Source: Lachnoclostridium sp. UBA903
GTDB lineage: Bacteria > Bacillota > Clostridia > Lachnospirales > Lachnospiraceae
DNA: 45,808 nucleotides
Reading direction: 5' to 3'
NCBI GenBank assembly: GCA_002294045.1
Contig: DBEP01000119.1
Location: 199-46,006 of the forward strand
The notes beneath the pieces are model-generated. The model ran no database searches, had not been told where the DNA came from, and saw only the letters and a list, made by a program, of their open reading frames with translations. A program made the translations under genes and the position numbers. Shown here piece after piece: positions 33,144-41,714 of this stretch; within the stretch, counting starts at the first letter, position 1; each line of letters opens with the position of its first letter.

Positions 33144-34148
33144 ATGAAAAGACTGATGGGACTGACTTTATCAGTTGCACTTTTAACAGGTATTTTGGCT
33201 GGCTGCGCTGGAACGCCCGCAGAAAATAGCAGTACAAGCACGCCGGAAAGCTCGTCCGCGGTTTCAGATAAGAGCACGCCGGAAGCCAGTGATACCGAAG
33301 CGGCAGCGTGGCCGCGAACATATGTGGACGCACTTGGGAGGGAGATCGTTCTGGAAAAAAAGCCGGAAAGAGTTGCCCTTCTGTTTTTCCGTAATTTTGA
33401 GCATATGTTTTTGCTTGATGAAGCCCCGGTGGCGGCCACAGAGGTTGATATGCTTGATGAATGGGCCTCACTGAAGCCTTATAAGGCAAAATATGATATT
33501 GAGGATGTCGGTTCGATGGGCGGCCCCAATATTGAAAAGCTTGTGGAAATTGAGCCGGATCTTATCATCATGTTCTCAGGATCTTATGAACAATACGGTG
33601 AAGAAATGGAAAAAATCGCACCTGTTGTAACCGTAGACAGTAATGAGAACAATTGGCAGGGTGCGTTACGGGAATACGGAGAAATTTTAGGGAAAGAGGA
33701 AAAGGCCGAGGCTGAAATTGCACGGATAGAAACATTGATTAAGGATTCAAGAGCCTTGCTTGAGGAATACAAGCATAAAACATTTGGTGTCATTATGCTT
33801 GGAGAAAAGCAGTATTGGGCCTTCACCACACAGTTTATTTTTAATCAGGAAAACGGTCTGGGACTGAATCCGCCAGAAAACTATGTGGATATGTCTACAA
33901 AGGGAGAAGAAATCACGTTAGAGGGATTGGCTTCTATGAATATCGATTATATTTTTACTGCTGATATCGGTGGTTCTGCGGCTGCTTTGGCAGGCTACCT
34001 GGAGAACCTGGAAAGCAATTCCGTATGGAATTCTCTTGATGCCGTTAAAAATGGTCATCTATATGCATTGGACAGTTCGATTTCGGCAGGCGGACCGTTG
34101 GGGATAGAGTTGGGGATTGAAACAATTCTTACGGCGCTGTCAAACTGA
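33144..34148 (+). CDS. Ferric-siderophore-type ABC binding lipoprotein (copy 2)
   Basis: 334 aa, ATG 33144 after GGAGGAATGTAAA; the extension to 33129 starts inside the ribosome site and is not used. Lipobox LAGC with Cys21; the first 25 residues are almost the same as in copy 1. Peripla_BP_2 fold with PERVALLFF, MGGPNIEKLVEIEPDLIIMF and a C-terminal SNSVWNSLDAVKNGHLYALD. It probably carries a different iron chelate from copy 1. Confidence 0.9.
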   Translation: MKRLMGLTLSVALLTGILAGCAGTPAENSSTSTPESSSAVSDKSTPEASDTEAAAWPRTYVDALGREIVLEKKPERVALLFFRNFEHMFLLDEAPVAATEVDMLDEWASLKPYKAKYDIEDVGSMGGPNIEKLVEIEPDLIIMFSGSYEQYGEEMEKIAPVVTVDSNENNWQGALREYGEILGKEEKAEAEIARIETLIKDSRALLEEYKHKTFGVIMLGEKQYWAFTTQFIFNQENGLGLNPPENYVDMSTKGEEITLEGLASMNIDYIFTADIGGSAAALAGYLENLESNSVWNSLDAVKNGHLYALDSSISAGGPLGIELGIETILTALSN

Positions 34149-34213
34149 CAGTAAGCAGCAAACAAGAAATGATTCAAAAAGTAAACAGGGCTTTGAAAAA
34201 GGAGGGGCGAAAA

Positions 34214-34310
34214 ATGGAGGAGAACTTAACTTCGTCGGTCTGGAATGCTCTGAAAGCCGTTAAGAACAAGTGTGTCATTTACCTGCCGCAGGAAGCTATG
34301 CTTAAACGGC
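34214..34310 (+). pseudogene. Binding-protein C-terminal fragment
   Basis: ATG 34214 after GGAGGGGCG opens MEENLTSSVWNALKAVKNKC. The SVWNALKAVKN portion is the conserved C-terminal motif seen in the intact lipoprotein just upstream (SVWNSLDAVKNGHLYAL). The rest of the gene is missing and the frame then reads nonsense over an ABC ATPase fragment. It is likely the left-over end of a third binding protein. Confidence 0.55.
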
Positions 34311-34619
34311 AGGATGTCCGGCGGAGACCTGTTCAGCTTCAGCCTGCTGGCCAACGTAATGGTTATGCCTATTCTTATGCTGGACGAGGCAACCTCCTCT
34401 CTGGATACACAGACCGAAGCCGCCATCCAGCAGTCTCTTGCAGAGCTTTCCAAAGGGCGTACAACGCTGATTATCGCCCATCGGCTGGCGACGGTACGAA
34501 ACGCCGACCGTATCATCGTACTGACGGAAAGCGGCATAACTGAGCAGGGCAATCATGAACAATTATTACAGCAGGGCGGTATATGCAGCCGCCTGCACCG
34601 GGCGCAGGCCGGGGCATAG
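34311..34619 (+). pseudogene. ABC exporter ATPase, C-terminal fragment
   Basis: The frame encodes MSGGDLFSFSLLANVMVMPI, then Walker B LMLDEATSSLD, then switch His region LIIAHRLATVRNADRIIVL and the exporter-type tail ITEQGNHEQLL. The signature region after SGG is replaced by unrelated residues, so the join to upstream sequence is a deletion. The transmembrane half and Walker A are absent. Such ATPases of the YbtP/YbtQ kind occur next to siderophore importers, which fits the location. Confidence 0.7.
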
Positions 34620-34640
34620 CAGCAAGGAGGCAACCATCTG

Positions 34641-35693
34641 ATGTATCAAGTAAATGAACCGGTACAGCCGGTCCAAGACATAAAAGAGAAAAAGAAAGGC
34701 AGGGCATGGGTCGCATGGCTGATCATTGTGTTCGGCAGCGGGATACTCCTGCTGGTCATGGCGTTTTCCATTACCAAAGGAGCGGCGGAGATTCCGCTGC
34801 AGACGGTATGGGACGCCCTGTTCCGCTTTGATATGGAAAATACCCATCACCTGATCGTGATAGACCTGCGCCTTCCCCGCGTTATTGCCAGCTCTCTGGT
34901 AGGCGCGGCCTTTGCCGTGGCGGGAGCCGTTATGCAGGGTACTACCCGCAATCCCATGGCGGATTCCGGCCTGATGGGTCTCAACGCCGGTGCGGGTTTT
35001 GCGCTGTCCATCTGCTTTGCGTTTTTCCCCGGCATGGGATATATGCAGATTATTCTGTTCTCGTTTCTCGGCGCCGCTTTAGGTGCGGGGCTGGTGAACG
35101 GAATCGCGTCGCTCCGTCGCGGGGGTGCGACACCCATGCGCCTTGTGCTGGCGGGAGCAGCGGTAAGTGCACTCTTAGCTGCACTCAGCCAGGGTATTGC
35201 CCTGTATTTTGACGTGGCGCAGGACATCATGTTCTGGACGGCGGGCGGTGTAGCCGGTTCCAACTGGGAGCAGATACGCATCATGACGCCATGGATCATC
35301 GGCGCACTCCTGGGTGCTGTCGCCCTTTCCCGCTCCGTATCCCTGCTCAGCCTTGGCGAGGATGTGGCGAAAGGACTTGGAGTGAATACGGCAGTGGTAA
35401 ATGCCCTCTGCTCCCTCAGCGTGCTGGTTCTCGCGGGGGCTTCTGTATCCGTAGTGGGTGCGGTGGGCTTTGTTGGGCTGATTATCCCCCATCTGGCACG
35501 TTTCCTTGTGGATGTGGATTACCGTTTCATCATACCGTCTTCGGCGGTGCTGGGGGCTCTTTTGGTCGTGCTGGCGGATTTAGGCGCACGTACACTCAAT
35601 CCGCCCTTTGAAACTCCTATCGGTGCACTGATTGCTTTGGTTGGTGTTCCCTTTTTCTTATATCTGGCACGTAAACAAAGGAGGGCACTGTAA
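34641..35693 (+). CDS. FecCD-family iron-complex permease, subunit 1
   Basis: 350 aa, ATG after AGCAAGGAGG. About ten membrane helices with FecCD hallmarks: LRLPRVIASSLVGAAFAVAG, then RNPMADSGLMGLNAGAGFA, and the C-terminal VGFVGLIIPHLARFL coupling segment. GC content is clearly higher than in the AraC/lipoprotein genes, suggesting a separate origin. Its stop overlaps the next start (TAATG), so the two permeases are translationally coupled. Confidence 0.93.
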   Translation: MYQVNEPVQPVQDIKEKKKGRAWVAWLIIVFGSGILLLVMAFSITKGAAEIPLQTVWDALFRFDMENTHHLIVIDLRLPRVIASSLVGAAFAVAGAVMQGTTRNPMADSGLMGLNAGAGFALSICFAFFPGMGYMQIILFSFLGAALGAGLVNGIASLRRGGATPMRLVLAGAAVSALLAALSQGIALYFDVAQDIMFWTAGGVAGSNWEQIRIMTPWIIGALLGAVALSRSVSLLSLGEDVAKGLGVNTAVVNALCSLSVLVLAGASVSVVGAVGFVGLIIPHLARFLVDVDYRFIIPSSAVLGALLVVLADLGARTLNPPFETPIGALIALVGVPFFLYLARKQRRAL

Positions 35694-36733
35694 TGACCGA
35701 ACAACAAAAGAAAAACGAAGCCTACAAGCATAAAATCGCCATCCGCAATACGGCTATTGGCTTCGGCTGTGCGGCTCTGCTTGTGATCTCCTTTGTCATC
35801 AGCATGAATACGGGATACACAAAACTTACCCCGTTGGATACCCTGCGTACACTGTTCGGCGGCGGCACGGACAAGGAAAACCTGATTTTATTTGATTTCC
35901 GTCTGCCGCGAATCATTGTTTCTATCCTGGTGGGCGCAGGGCTGGCTCTGTCCGGCTGCATTATCCAGGGCATTTCCAAAAACGCCCTGGCAGACCCCGG
36001 TTTACTCGGCATCAACGCCGGCGCAGGGCTGATGGTCATCCTGTATGTTCTGTTCTTCGGCGCACAGTCCTTTCTGTCGGTGTTTACCCTGCCGTTCCTG
36101 GCACTGGCGGGGGCGGGGGTGACAGCCATTGCTATCTACACGTTGGCATACAAAAAAGGAGAAGGGGTCGCACCCATGCGCCTGATTTTGACCGGTGTCG
36201 CGGTGCAGGCAGGCATATCGGCACTGACCACCGTATTGGTAGTGAAGCTGGATGAAACACAGTTTAACTTTGTGGCAACGTGGCAGGCTGGGAGCATTTG
36301 GGGGTCAAACTGGAAATTCGTGCTGGCTCTGTTTCCATGGATGGCGCTACTGCTCCCTTATGTGCTGTATAAAGCTCGTATTTTGGATGTGCTGAATATG
36401 GGCGACGATGTAGCTTACGGCCTGGGCGCGTCGGTGGAAAAAGAACGGCGCTGTCTGTTTGCGGCCGCCGTTGCATTGGCAGCTTCCTGCGTGGCGGTGA
36501 GCGGCAGCATCAGCTTTGTAGGTCTGATTGCCCCCCATCTGGCAAGGCGGCTGGTGGGACCGAAGCACGCCATATTGCTGCCCACCTGCGCATTAACGGG
36601 AGCTGTGCTCGTATCCGTAGCCGACACCATTGCACGGGTGATCGTGCAGCCCTCCGAGATTCCCACCGGTATTATGGTCGCCATTATCGGCGCACCGTAT
36701 TTCCTCTATTTGCTGGCAAAGAGCAGGCAGTAA
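35693..36733 (+). CDS. FecCD-family iron-complex permease, subunit 2
   Basis: 346 aa with a basic N-terminus, ten helices, and motifs FRLPRIIVSILVGAGLALSG, then KNALADPGLLGINAGAGLMV and ISFVGLIAPHLARRLVG. It pairs with the preceding permease as a heterodimer. The expected FecE-type ATPase gene starts 16 bases downstream but is broken after 18 codons, so the importer would depend on an ATPase encoded elsewhere. Confidence 0.93.
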   Translation: MTEQQKKNEAYKHKIAIRNTAIGFGCAALLVISFVISMNTGYTKLTPLDTLRTLFGGGTDKENLILFDFRLPRIIVSILVGAGLALSGCIIQGISKNALADPGLLGINAGAGLMVILYVLFFGAQSFLSVFTLPFLALAGAGVTAIAIYTLAYKKGEGVAPMRLILTGVAVQAGISALTTVLVVKLDETQFNFVATWQAGSIWGSNWKFVLALFPWMALLLPYVLYKARILDVLNMGDDVAYGLGASVEKERRCLFAAAVALAASCVAVSGSISFVGLIAPHLARRLVGPKHAILLPTCALTGAVLVSVADTIARVIVQPSEIPTGIMVAIIGAPYFLYLLAKSRQ

Positions 36734-36749
36734 CGGAGGAGAAAATTAG

Positions 36750-36806
36750 ATGAACAGCACCACCTGTACTTCCTATAACCTCATCCCGCAGGCTCAGGAT
36801 GAATAG
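36750..36806 (+). pseudogene. FecE-type ABC ATPase, 5' fragment
   Basis: ATG 36750 after CGGAGGAG reads MNSTTCTSYNLIPQAQDE and then TAG. This has the size and position of the leader of an iron-complex ATPase, before the usual first strand and Walker A. Everything beyond is missing; downstream sequence is AT-rich and unrelated, so the rest was lost by deletion or replacement. Confidence 0.5.
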
Positions 36807-36935
36807 GTGTGCTGATGTATTATTTAAATTTCTCGTAATAGAAGAATCGTATCAGTCACTGTTTACTATATTGCAAACTATTGGTATAATTGTAATATTA
36901 GCATAATACATTCGCAATCTGCAGGGGGATAAATA

Positions 36936-37628
36936 ATGTGTAAAAATTGGATGTTGGATGAGATGTTCCAGCCAGGAGTTGATTTTACAAATGTAGATGA
37001 GGTTGCACTATATGACTCAAAACAAGGAACAAATTTCGAAGTAAAAAAGGAGCTGGCACAAAAACTTGGTATAAAAAAGGGAGATGTTGTGATTGAATTC
37101 GGTCCCGGAACTGGAGCGCTATCTTTTGCATGTGCTCAAGAAGGTGCAAAAGTTTTTGCTGTAGATACCTCGAAGGCGATGCTGGACTATATTCAAATGA
37201 AATATAAGAAGTTAAAGATGGACAACATTATGTGTATTCATTCAGGCTTTTTATATTATGAACATAAAGGCGAATCCGCTGATTTTATAATAACGGAATA
37301 TGCCTTTCATCATCTCCCTGATTTCTGGAAGGCAAAGGCGTTACTTAATATCTATAATCATCTTAAAATAGGGGGCAAGTTCTATCTTAGGGATGTAGTA
37401 TTTAGTTTTAACCCTGAAGATATGGAGTTTTATATTGAAAACTGGATAGAAAAATTTACATCCAGCGGGTTATGGTCTAAAAAAGAGTTTGAGTTGCATG
37501 TTTCAAAGGAGTTTAGTACATATAGTTGGATTATTGAAGGGTTGATTGAAAATGCAGGATTTAAAATTATATCAAAGGAATATGATTCAGATTTGAAAAC
37601 TTACGCATCTTATTTATGTGAGAAATAG
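36936..37628 (+). CDS. Class I SAM-dependent methyltransferase
   Basis: 230 aa, ATG after CAGGGGGAT; an extended -10 TGGTATAAT (36882-36890) lies about 45 bases upstream. Motif I VIEFGPGTGALSFACA, motif II acid in FAVDTSKAML, motif IV FIITEYAFHHLPDFW. The long N-terminal extension with MLDEMFQPGVDFTNVDEVAL is typical of small-molecule methyltransferases. Substrate unknown. Confidence 0.85.
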   Translation: MCKNWMLDEMFQPGVDFTNVDEVALYDSKQGTNFEVKKELAQKLGIKKGDVVIEFGPGTGALSFACAQEGAKVFAVDTSKAMLDYIQMKYKKLKMDNIMCIHSGFLYYEHKGESADFIITEYAFHHLPDFWKAKALLNIYNHLKIGGKFYLRDVVFSFNPEDMEFYIENWIEKFTSSGLWSKKEFELHVSKEFSTYSWIIEGLIENAGFKIISKEYDSDLKTYASYLCEK

Positions 37629-37969
37629 AAGTAAACAATACACATTCATCTCAGTACAATATTATATATTTACAACTACTATATTGAGAATACTGCCGCA
37701 CATTTATTCTGATAAAATTACACTGGAAGAATTTAAGGACGGGGTGTATATCAATATAAGTCAACAATAGACAATAGCAAAGCCGTGACTTTATTAATTA
37801 AGAAATAACTTCCGCCCCAACGTATATGGAGACTGTAATCCTTTTGCAGCGGCAGAAACCTTGATAAATAAGGATTAAGATTGAGTTTAGAGTTCTAGTG
37901 CAAGTAATCCTTGAGTATATAAAACAGATATCATGAGATTTTTTAATAAGGTAGATTGGAGAGGTAATA
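37629..37969. other. Intergenic stretch with a possible short gene remnant
   Basis: A stretch ending at TAG 37768 encodes HIYSDKITLEEFKDGVYINI, which could be the C-terminal tail of a zinc alcohol dehydrogenase-like protein, but too little is left to be sure. No start codon, RNA gene or other structure is recognised in the rest. Confidence 0.3.
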
Positions 37970-38578
37970 ATGGGGAATACGGATAAGTTTGAAATGATAG
38001 CCAGTATATATGACACTCCTGAAAGGGTCCAAATTGCAAAGGTATCATCAGATGCCATTTGTGAATATTTAGTTGATGCTAAAAGTAAGGATGCTATTGA
38101 TTTTGGGTGTGGAACGGGTCTTGTTGGAATGAACTTGCTAAATGATTTTAATTCCATTCTTTTTCTGGATACATCACAAAACATGATTAATCAGATAAAG
38201 CAAAAAATTTCTAGTTCTAATATGCGGAATGCAGCTACTTTATGCTTTGACTTTGAAAAAGATAGTCTTATAGATTTACATGCTGACTATATTTTTATGG
38301 CCCAGGTTTTACTTCATATTAATGATGTTGAATTAGTTTTATCAAGATTATATGAAGTTTTAAAAGAAAACGGACATTTATTAATCGTAGATTTTGATAA
38401 AAATGAAAGAATTGTTTCTGATATGGTTCATAACGGATTTGATCAGATAGAGTTAGCTGATATTATGACAAAAATAGGATACAGGGATATTCAATCAAAA
38501 ATTTTTTATACTGGAAGTAAAATATTCATGGGGCATGATGCATCTTTGTTTATTCTTGATTCTCAGAAAAGGAGTTAG
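37970..38578 (+). CDS. Class I SAM-dependent methyltransferase
   Basis: 202 aa, ATG after TGGAGAGG. Motif I is AIDFGCGTGLVGMNLL, motif II LDTSQNM, and motif IV FMAQVLLHINDVE, close to Methyltransf_11/25 proteins. It is related in type to, but not a duplicate of, the methyltransferase at 36936. Substrate unknown. A DUF6076 remnant on the opposite strand ends just downstream. Confidence 0.87.
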   Translation: MGNTDKFEMIASIYDTPERVQIAKVSSDAICEYLVDAKSKDAIDFGCGTGLVGMNLLNDFNSILFLDTSQNMINQIKQKISSSNMRNAATLCFDFEKDSLIDLHADYIFMAQVLLHINDVELVLSRLYEVLKENGHLLIVDFDKNERIVSDMVHNGFDQIELADIMTKIGYRDIQSKIFYTGSKIFMGHDASLFILDSQKRS

Positions 38579-38589
38579 AAATCCTTATT

Positions 38590-38871
38590 TTAGTCAATGG
38601 ATTTAAGAATCTTGAGTAAGCGCGTACTTGTGTGGATTTTCTTTTTATAAACCTGAGTGGCGCCGATTTCCTTGCAAGTCTTGCCGGTGCCCTTGTATTC
38701 ACGTTTGCAATACTCGGTATTGATGTAACTTGAGACGGTAAAGTATTTGTTGCAGTTTTTACAGACCTTGAAAAGTTTTTCTCGCTTGATGCATTCCCGC
38801 AGGAGGAAATCAATAATATCATAAATGCTCTTGGGGAGCAGAACATGTGTAAATCCGATGCCCTCAACCAT
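38590..38871 (-). pseudogene. DUF6076-type protein, C-terminal fragment
   Basis: On the minus strand 93 codons encode IYDIIDFLLRECIKREKLFK followed by a zinc-ribbon-like KVCKNCNKYF ... EYCKREYKGTGKTCKEIGA, the end pattern of DUF6076 proteins of Clostridia. Full-length members are several hundred residues, so the N-terminal part is lost at a junction near 38872, exactly where the plus-strand ATPase gene begins. The ATG at 38871 is likely internal. Confidence 0.65.
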
Positions 38872-38892
38872 TTCAAATCCAACTGGAGGAAG

Positions 38893-39726
38893 GTGAAGAC
38901 CATTAGATATTTAAACAGTTTTTCACTATCTCGGAAGAGAGTGAATAATCCCAATGCCTATCCTTATAAAGTATTTGCAAATAAATCTGAAAAGGTATTA
39001 CTGTTTCAGCCAGTCACTCTTTTGTATGGAAATAATGCTTCTGGAAAATCTACTGTACTTAATATTATAGCAAATAAGTTACAAATAGAAGGAAACGAAT
39101 TTGCAACGAGTAACAAGTATGGGATACCACCTTACTTTTCTGATTTCATACATGAATGTGATTATGAATTAGGAGAAGATGAAGCTGGTAAACAATTGGA
39201 TCATATACCACAAGGCAGCAGATATATTAAGAGTGAAGATATTCTATATGAAATTAAGAAAATCCAGCAGGAGCAGATTTTAGGGGATGGATATGTATAT
39301 GAACACGTTAGAAGAGGATTGACAAAAGAGCAGATTCCTGGTTTGAAAGATTCAAAATTAATGTATGATCAAATAGAGAACCTTAAGTTTGCCCAGGAAA
39401 AGTATTCTAATGGGGAAACAACATTACAGATGCTGGATGATTATATTGAACCTGACGCACTCTATCTGTTAGATGAACCAGAAGTATCGTTATCCCCAGC
39501 CAATCAGGTATTACTGGCAGAAAAGATTAATAAAATGGCCAGATTTCTAGGAAACCAGTTTATTATCTCAACGCACTCTCCGTTCATGCTTGGAACTTTA
39601 AATGCAAAAATATATAATTTGGATTCGAATGAAATGGAAACTGCAAGATGGACGGAGCTGGGAAATGTAAGGTATTTTTACGATTTTTTTGTAAAGCATA
39701 AGGAGGAATTTGAAAAAAATAAATAA
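38893..39726 (+). CDS. AAA/ABC-type ATPase of the RecF/SMC-like stand-alone kind
   Basis: Soluble ATPase of about 277 aa. Walker A LLYGNNASGKSTVLN, signature-like YSNGETTLQMLDD, Walker B ALYLLDEPEVSLS and switch-region FIISTHSPFMLG are all present. The start is unclear: GTG 38893 directly follows GGAGGA (short spacing) and gives VKTIRYLNSFSL, a usual N-terminus; ATG 38845 would read through antisense DUF6076 sequence. Stand-alone ATPases like this are common in mobile and defence regions; a Shedu nuclease fragment is 200 bases downstream. Its partner is unknown. Confidence 0.8.
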   Translation: MKTIRYLNSFSLSRKRVNNPNAYPYKVFANKSEKVLLFQPVTLLYGNNASGKSTVLNIIANKLQIEGNEFATSNKYGIPPYFSDFIHECDYELGEDEAGKQLDHIPQGSRYIKSEDILYEIKKIQQEQILGDGYVYEHVRRGLTKEQIPGLKDSKLMYDQIENLKFAQEKYSNGETTLQMLDDYIEPDALYLLDEPEVSLSPANQVLLAEKINKMARFLGNQFIISTHSPFMLGTLNAKIYNLDSNEMETARWTELGNVRYFYDFFVKHKEEFEKNK

Positions 39727-39797
39727 ATGAAAAGACGGAGCTTATGGATTGGAAAATTTGTAGAATGTTTAAAAAGTACTTAGCTGCAGGACATTGT

Positions 39798-39910
39798 AGT
39801 TTGATAGTATTTGGTTATCAAATCACAGGAGGTATTAACAAATGAATCTAGGTGAAAAAATTTATAAGTTAAGAAAAGAGAAAGGATTGTCACAAGAAGC
39901 TCTGGCAGAA
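39798..39910 (+). repeat. 113-bp direct repeat, copy B (truncated XRE gene start)
   Basis: Matches 26351-26462 from the leader through GCAGAA, including the ATTTGGTTATCAAAT hairpin and AGGAGG site. Sequence diverges abruptly after the same codon in both copies. Confidence 0.85.
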
Positions 39911-39919
39911 ATTATTTAA
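39842..39919 (+). pseudogene. XRE-family regulator, N-terminal fragment (copy B)
   Basis: 25 codons: MNLGEKIYKLRKEKGLSQEA then LAEII and TAA. It is identical to copy A in protein sequence for the first 23 residues and stops right after the shared breakpoint. The rest of the helix-turn-helix is gone. The sequence after the break belongs to a Shedu nuclease fragment. Confidence 0.8.
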
Positions 39920-39925
39920 CAATAA

Positions 39926-40144
39926 TATCTTCCGGGAGCTGTTGCAGCAGTCCCTAACAATATTATTAAGATATGCCAGAAGTGTTATTCAGGCGGTAAA
40001 GATTTTACAAATCAAGGTGGAAATGTAGTTGATTTTCTTTATGCTACTAGGCAAAATCAAAATGTTATAATAGTTGAAATAAAGACTCCTTTAACGAAAC
40101 TTATCGGGGTAAGGTTTAGAGATTCTGAGATTATAATATTATGA
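39926..40144 (+). pseudogene. Shedu-type (DUF4263) nuclease fragment
   Basis: A 72-codon frame without a start codon includes GGNVVDFLYATRQNQNVIIV and EIKTPLTKLIGVRFRDSE. A GG-x-x-Asp-Phe segment followed about 17 residues later by Glu-Ile-Lys-Thr-Pro is the PD-(D/E)xK active site of DUF4263 proteins, the SduA nuclease of Shedu anti-phage systems. The conserved Thr-Lys-Leu-x-Gly after it also fits. Both ends are missing: the left end joins an XRE fragment and the right end runs into TGA. It is a relic of a defence gene. Confidence 0.7.
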
Positions 40145-40157
40145 GGAGGAAATAAAA

Positions 40158-40649
40158 TTGAGCAGGTATGAAGAAGGATTAAAAATAATTGAGGAAAGGT
40201 GTGGCAGCGGAAAAGATAATATCATTTCTCTCTCGACTATCGCAATGGAACCGAACGCTGACGGTAACCCCCGTCCTTATGTCCGTGATGTGGACGCTTA
40301 TTATGAAGATGGTGTGTTTTATGTTACTACTTGGGCAAAATCAACTAAAATGCAGCAGATAGCTCAAAACCAAGAAGTTGCATTTGCGGTTTGCTTCGAG
40401 TGGTTTTCCGGAAACGGAAACGGCGAAAATCTCGGATGGGTTTTAGACCCTAAAAATGCTGAGTTAAGGTCTAAACTTCGTGAAGCATTTGCCAATTGGT
40501 ACGACGACGCAAATAATGAAACGGATGAAAACTGCATTATTTTGGCAATCCGTATCACAAGAGCCACGGTAATTAAAGATCACGGTGCTGTTCGTTACAA
40601 TATGGACTTTGTGAATAAAGTGGAGACTGAAGAAGGGAAAATTAAATAA
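40158..40649 (+). CDS. Pyridoxamine 5'-phosphate oxidase-family flavoprotein
   Basis: 163 aa starting at TTG 40158, eight bases after AGGAGGA; no in-frame ATG is available near the start. The split-barrel pattern is visible: IISLSTIAMEPNADGNPRPY, then GVFYVTTWAKSTKMQQIAQN and EVAFAVCFEWFSG, where the Thr-x-x-x-Ser-x-Lys cluster normally binds the FMN phosphate. Probably an FMN- or F420-type reductase or sensor, not true PdxH. Confidence 0.83.
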   Translation: MSRYEEGLKIIEERCGSGKDNIISLSTIAMEPNADGNPRPYVRDVDAYYEDGVFYVTTWAKSTKMQQIAQNQEVAFAVCFEWFSGNGNGENLGWVLDPKNAELRSKLREAFANWYDDANNETDENCIILAIRITRATVIKDHGAVRYNMDFVNKVETEEGKIK

Positions 40650-40925
40650 GGTGGTAAGTCGTATTTTATAGGAGCTTTCGATATTAAAGCAAAATTTTTT
40701 AATAGATAATGCTGAAATTTAGATTAAGGTTATAGAAAATAAACCATATCGCCAAAGGCCTCACCATGCCAAAGTGGAATCTTTTTTACCTCCTCAGGGC
40801 ACATGGAGACAATAATGACATTTGTTATTTCATAGCTTTCAGTTGAATTTCATATAGCTGGACAAAAAATGATAATAAAGAATAGTTCTCTTAAGATAAA
40901 TAAACAGGAATTTATGGAGGAAAAT

Positions 40926-41714
40926 ATGAAAGATAAAATTGCAGAAAATATTAACATACTGGGTAGATTCTGTGGAAAAAGAGACGTTTCTGCGTTAACC
41001 TCAAATGAACTGAAAGTAAAATATTATTTGGAACAAGTTGACGTTATGGTACTTTTTGGCGGAAGTATTATTACAGGCGGAGATGTATTGGCAGAAGCAA
41101 TGAAAAATGGAATTGCAAAAAAATATGTCATTGTTGGTGGAGCGGGACATACGACAGAAACTTTGCGAGTGAAAATGCATACTGAATATCCAGAAATTGA
41201 AACTAACGGACTCCCAGAAGCAAAGGTGTTTGCAGCATATTTGAAGTACAAATATAACCTGGAACCAGATTTTTTGGAATGCAAATCTACAAACTGCGGG
41301 AATAATATAACATGTTTATTAGACTTGCTGATAGAAAATAATATTTCTTTTAAAAGCATTATTCTTTCGCAGGATGCAACTATGCAACATCGTATGGAGG
41401 CGGGACTTCGAAAATATATTTCTCAAGATAATATAATAATAAATTATGCGGTTTATGATGCAGAGGTGGTTGTAAGAGATGATAAATTAGAGTTCAAACA
41501 GAATATTTTGGGAATGTGGAATATGGAAAGATATATTACACTATTGATGGGCGAAATTCCACGACTTTCAGATGATGCTGAAGGATACGGGCCAAATGGT
41601 AAAAATTACATTGCACATGTAGAAGTACCAATTGAGGTTAATAATGCGTTTATGGAATTAAAGAAAGTATATGGAGCTTTCATTCGTGAAGCAAATCCAC
41701 TTTATGCATCATAA
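40926..41714 (+). CDS. YdcF/ElyC-like (DUF218) protein
   Basis: 262 aa from ATG 40926, after ATGGAGGA; the longer frame from 40869 has no ribosome site. Features are VDVMVLFGGSIITGGDVLAE near the N-terminus, KKYVIVGGAGHTTETLRVKM, and KSIILSQDATMQHRMEAGL, which follow the DUF218 pattern (strand-GGS, strand-GGxGH, strand-SxxxHMxR). No membrane helix is present, unlike ElyC/SanA, so it resembles cytoplasmic YdcF. Function in the family is not settled; nucleotide binding has been suggested. Confidence 0.8.
   Translation: MKDKIAENINILGRFCGKRDVSALTSNELKVKYYLEQVDVMVLFGGSIITGGDVLAEAMKNGIAKKYVIVGGAGHTTETLRVKMHTEYPEIETNGLPEAKVFAAYLKYKYNLEPDFLECKSTNCGNNITCLLDLLIENNISFKSIILSQDATMQHRMEAGLRKYISQDNIIINYAVYDAEVVVRDDKLEFKQNILGMWNMERYITLLMGEIPRLSDDAEGYGPNGKNYIAHVEVPIEVNNAFMELKKVYGAFIREANPLYAS

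Noticed and set aside
35175..36684. Multiple long frames antisense or shifted to the FecCD permeases
   Set aside because: Shadows of GC-rich membrane-protein genes; the forward frames carry the full family motifs and good ribosome sites.
26351..39910. The two XRE-start repeats as attachment sites of an integrated element
   Set aside because: No integrase, recombinase or transfer gene lies between them, and the repeats are about 94% identical coding starts instead of short exact att cores; kept only as a recombination observation.
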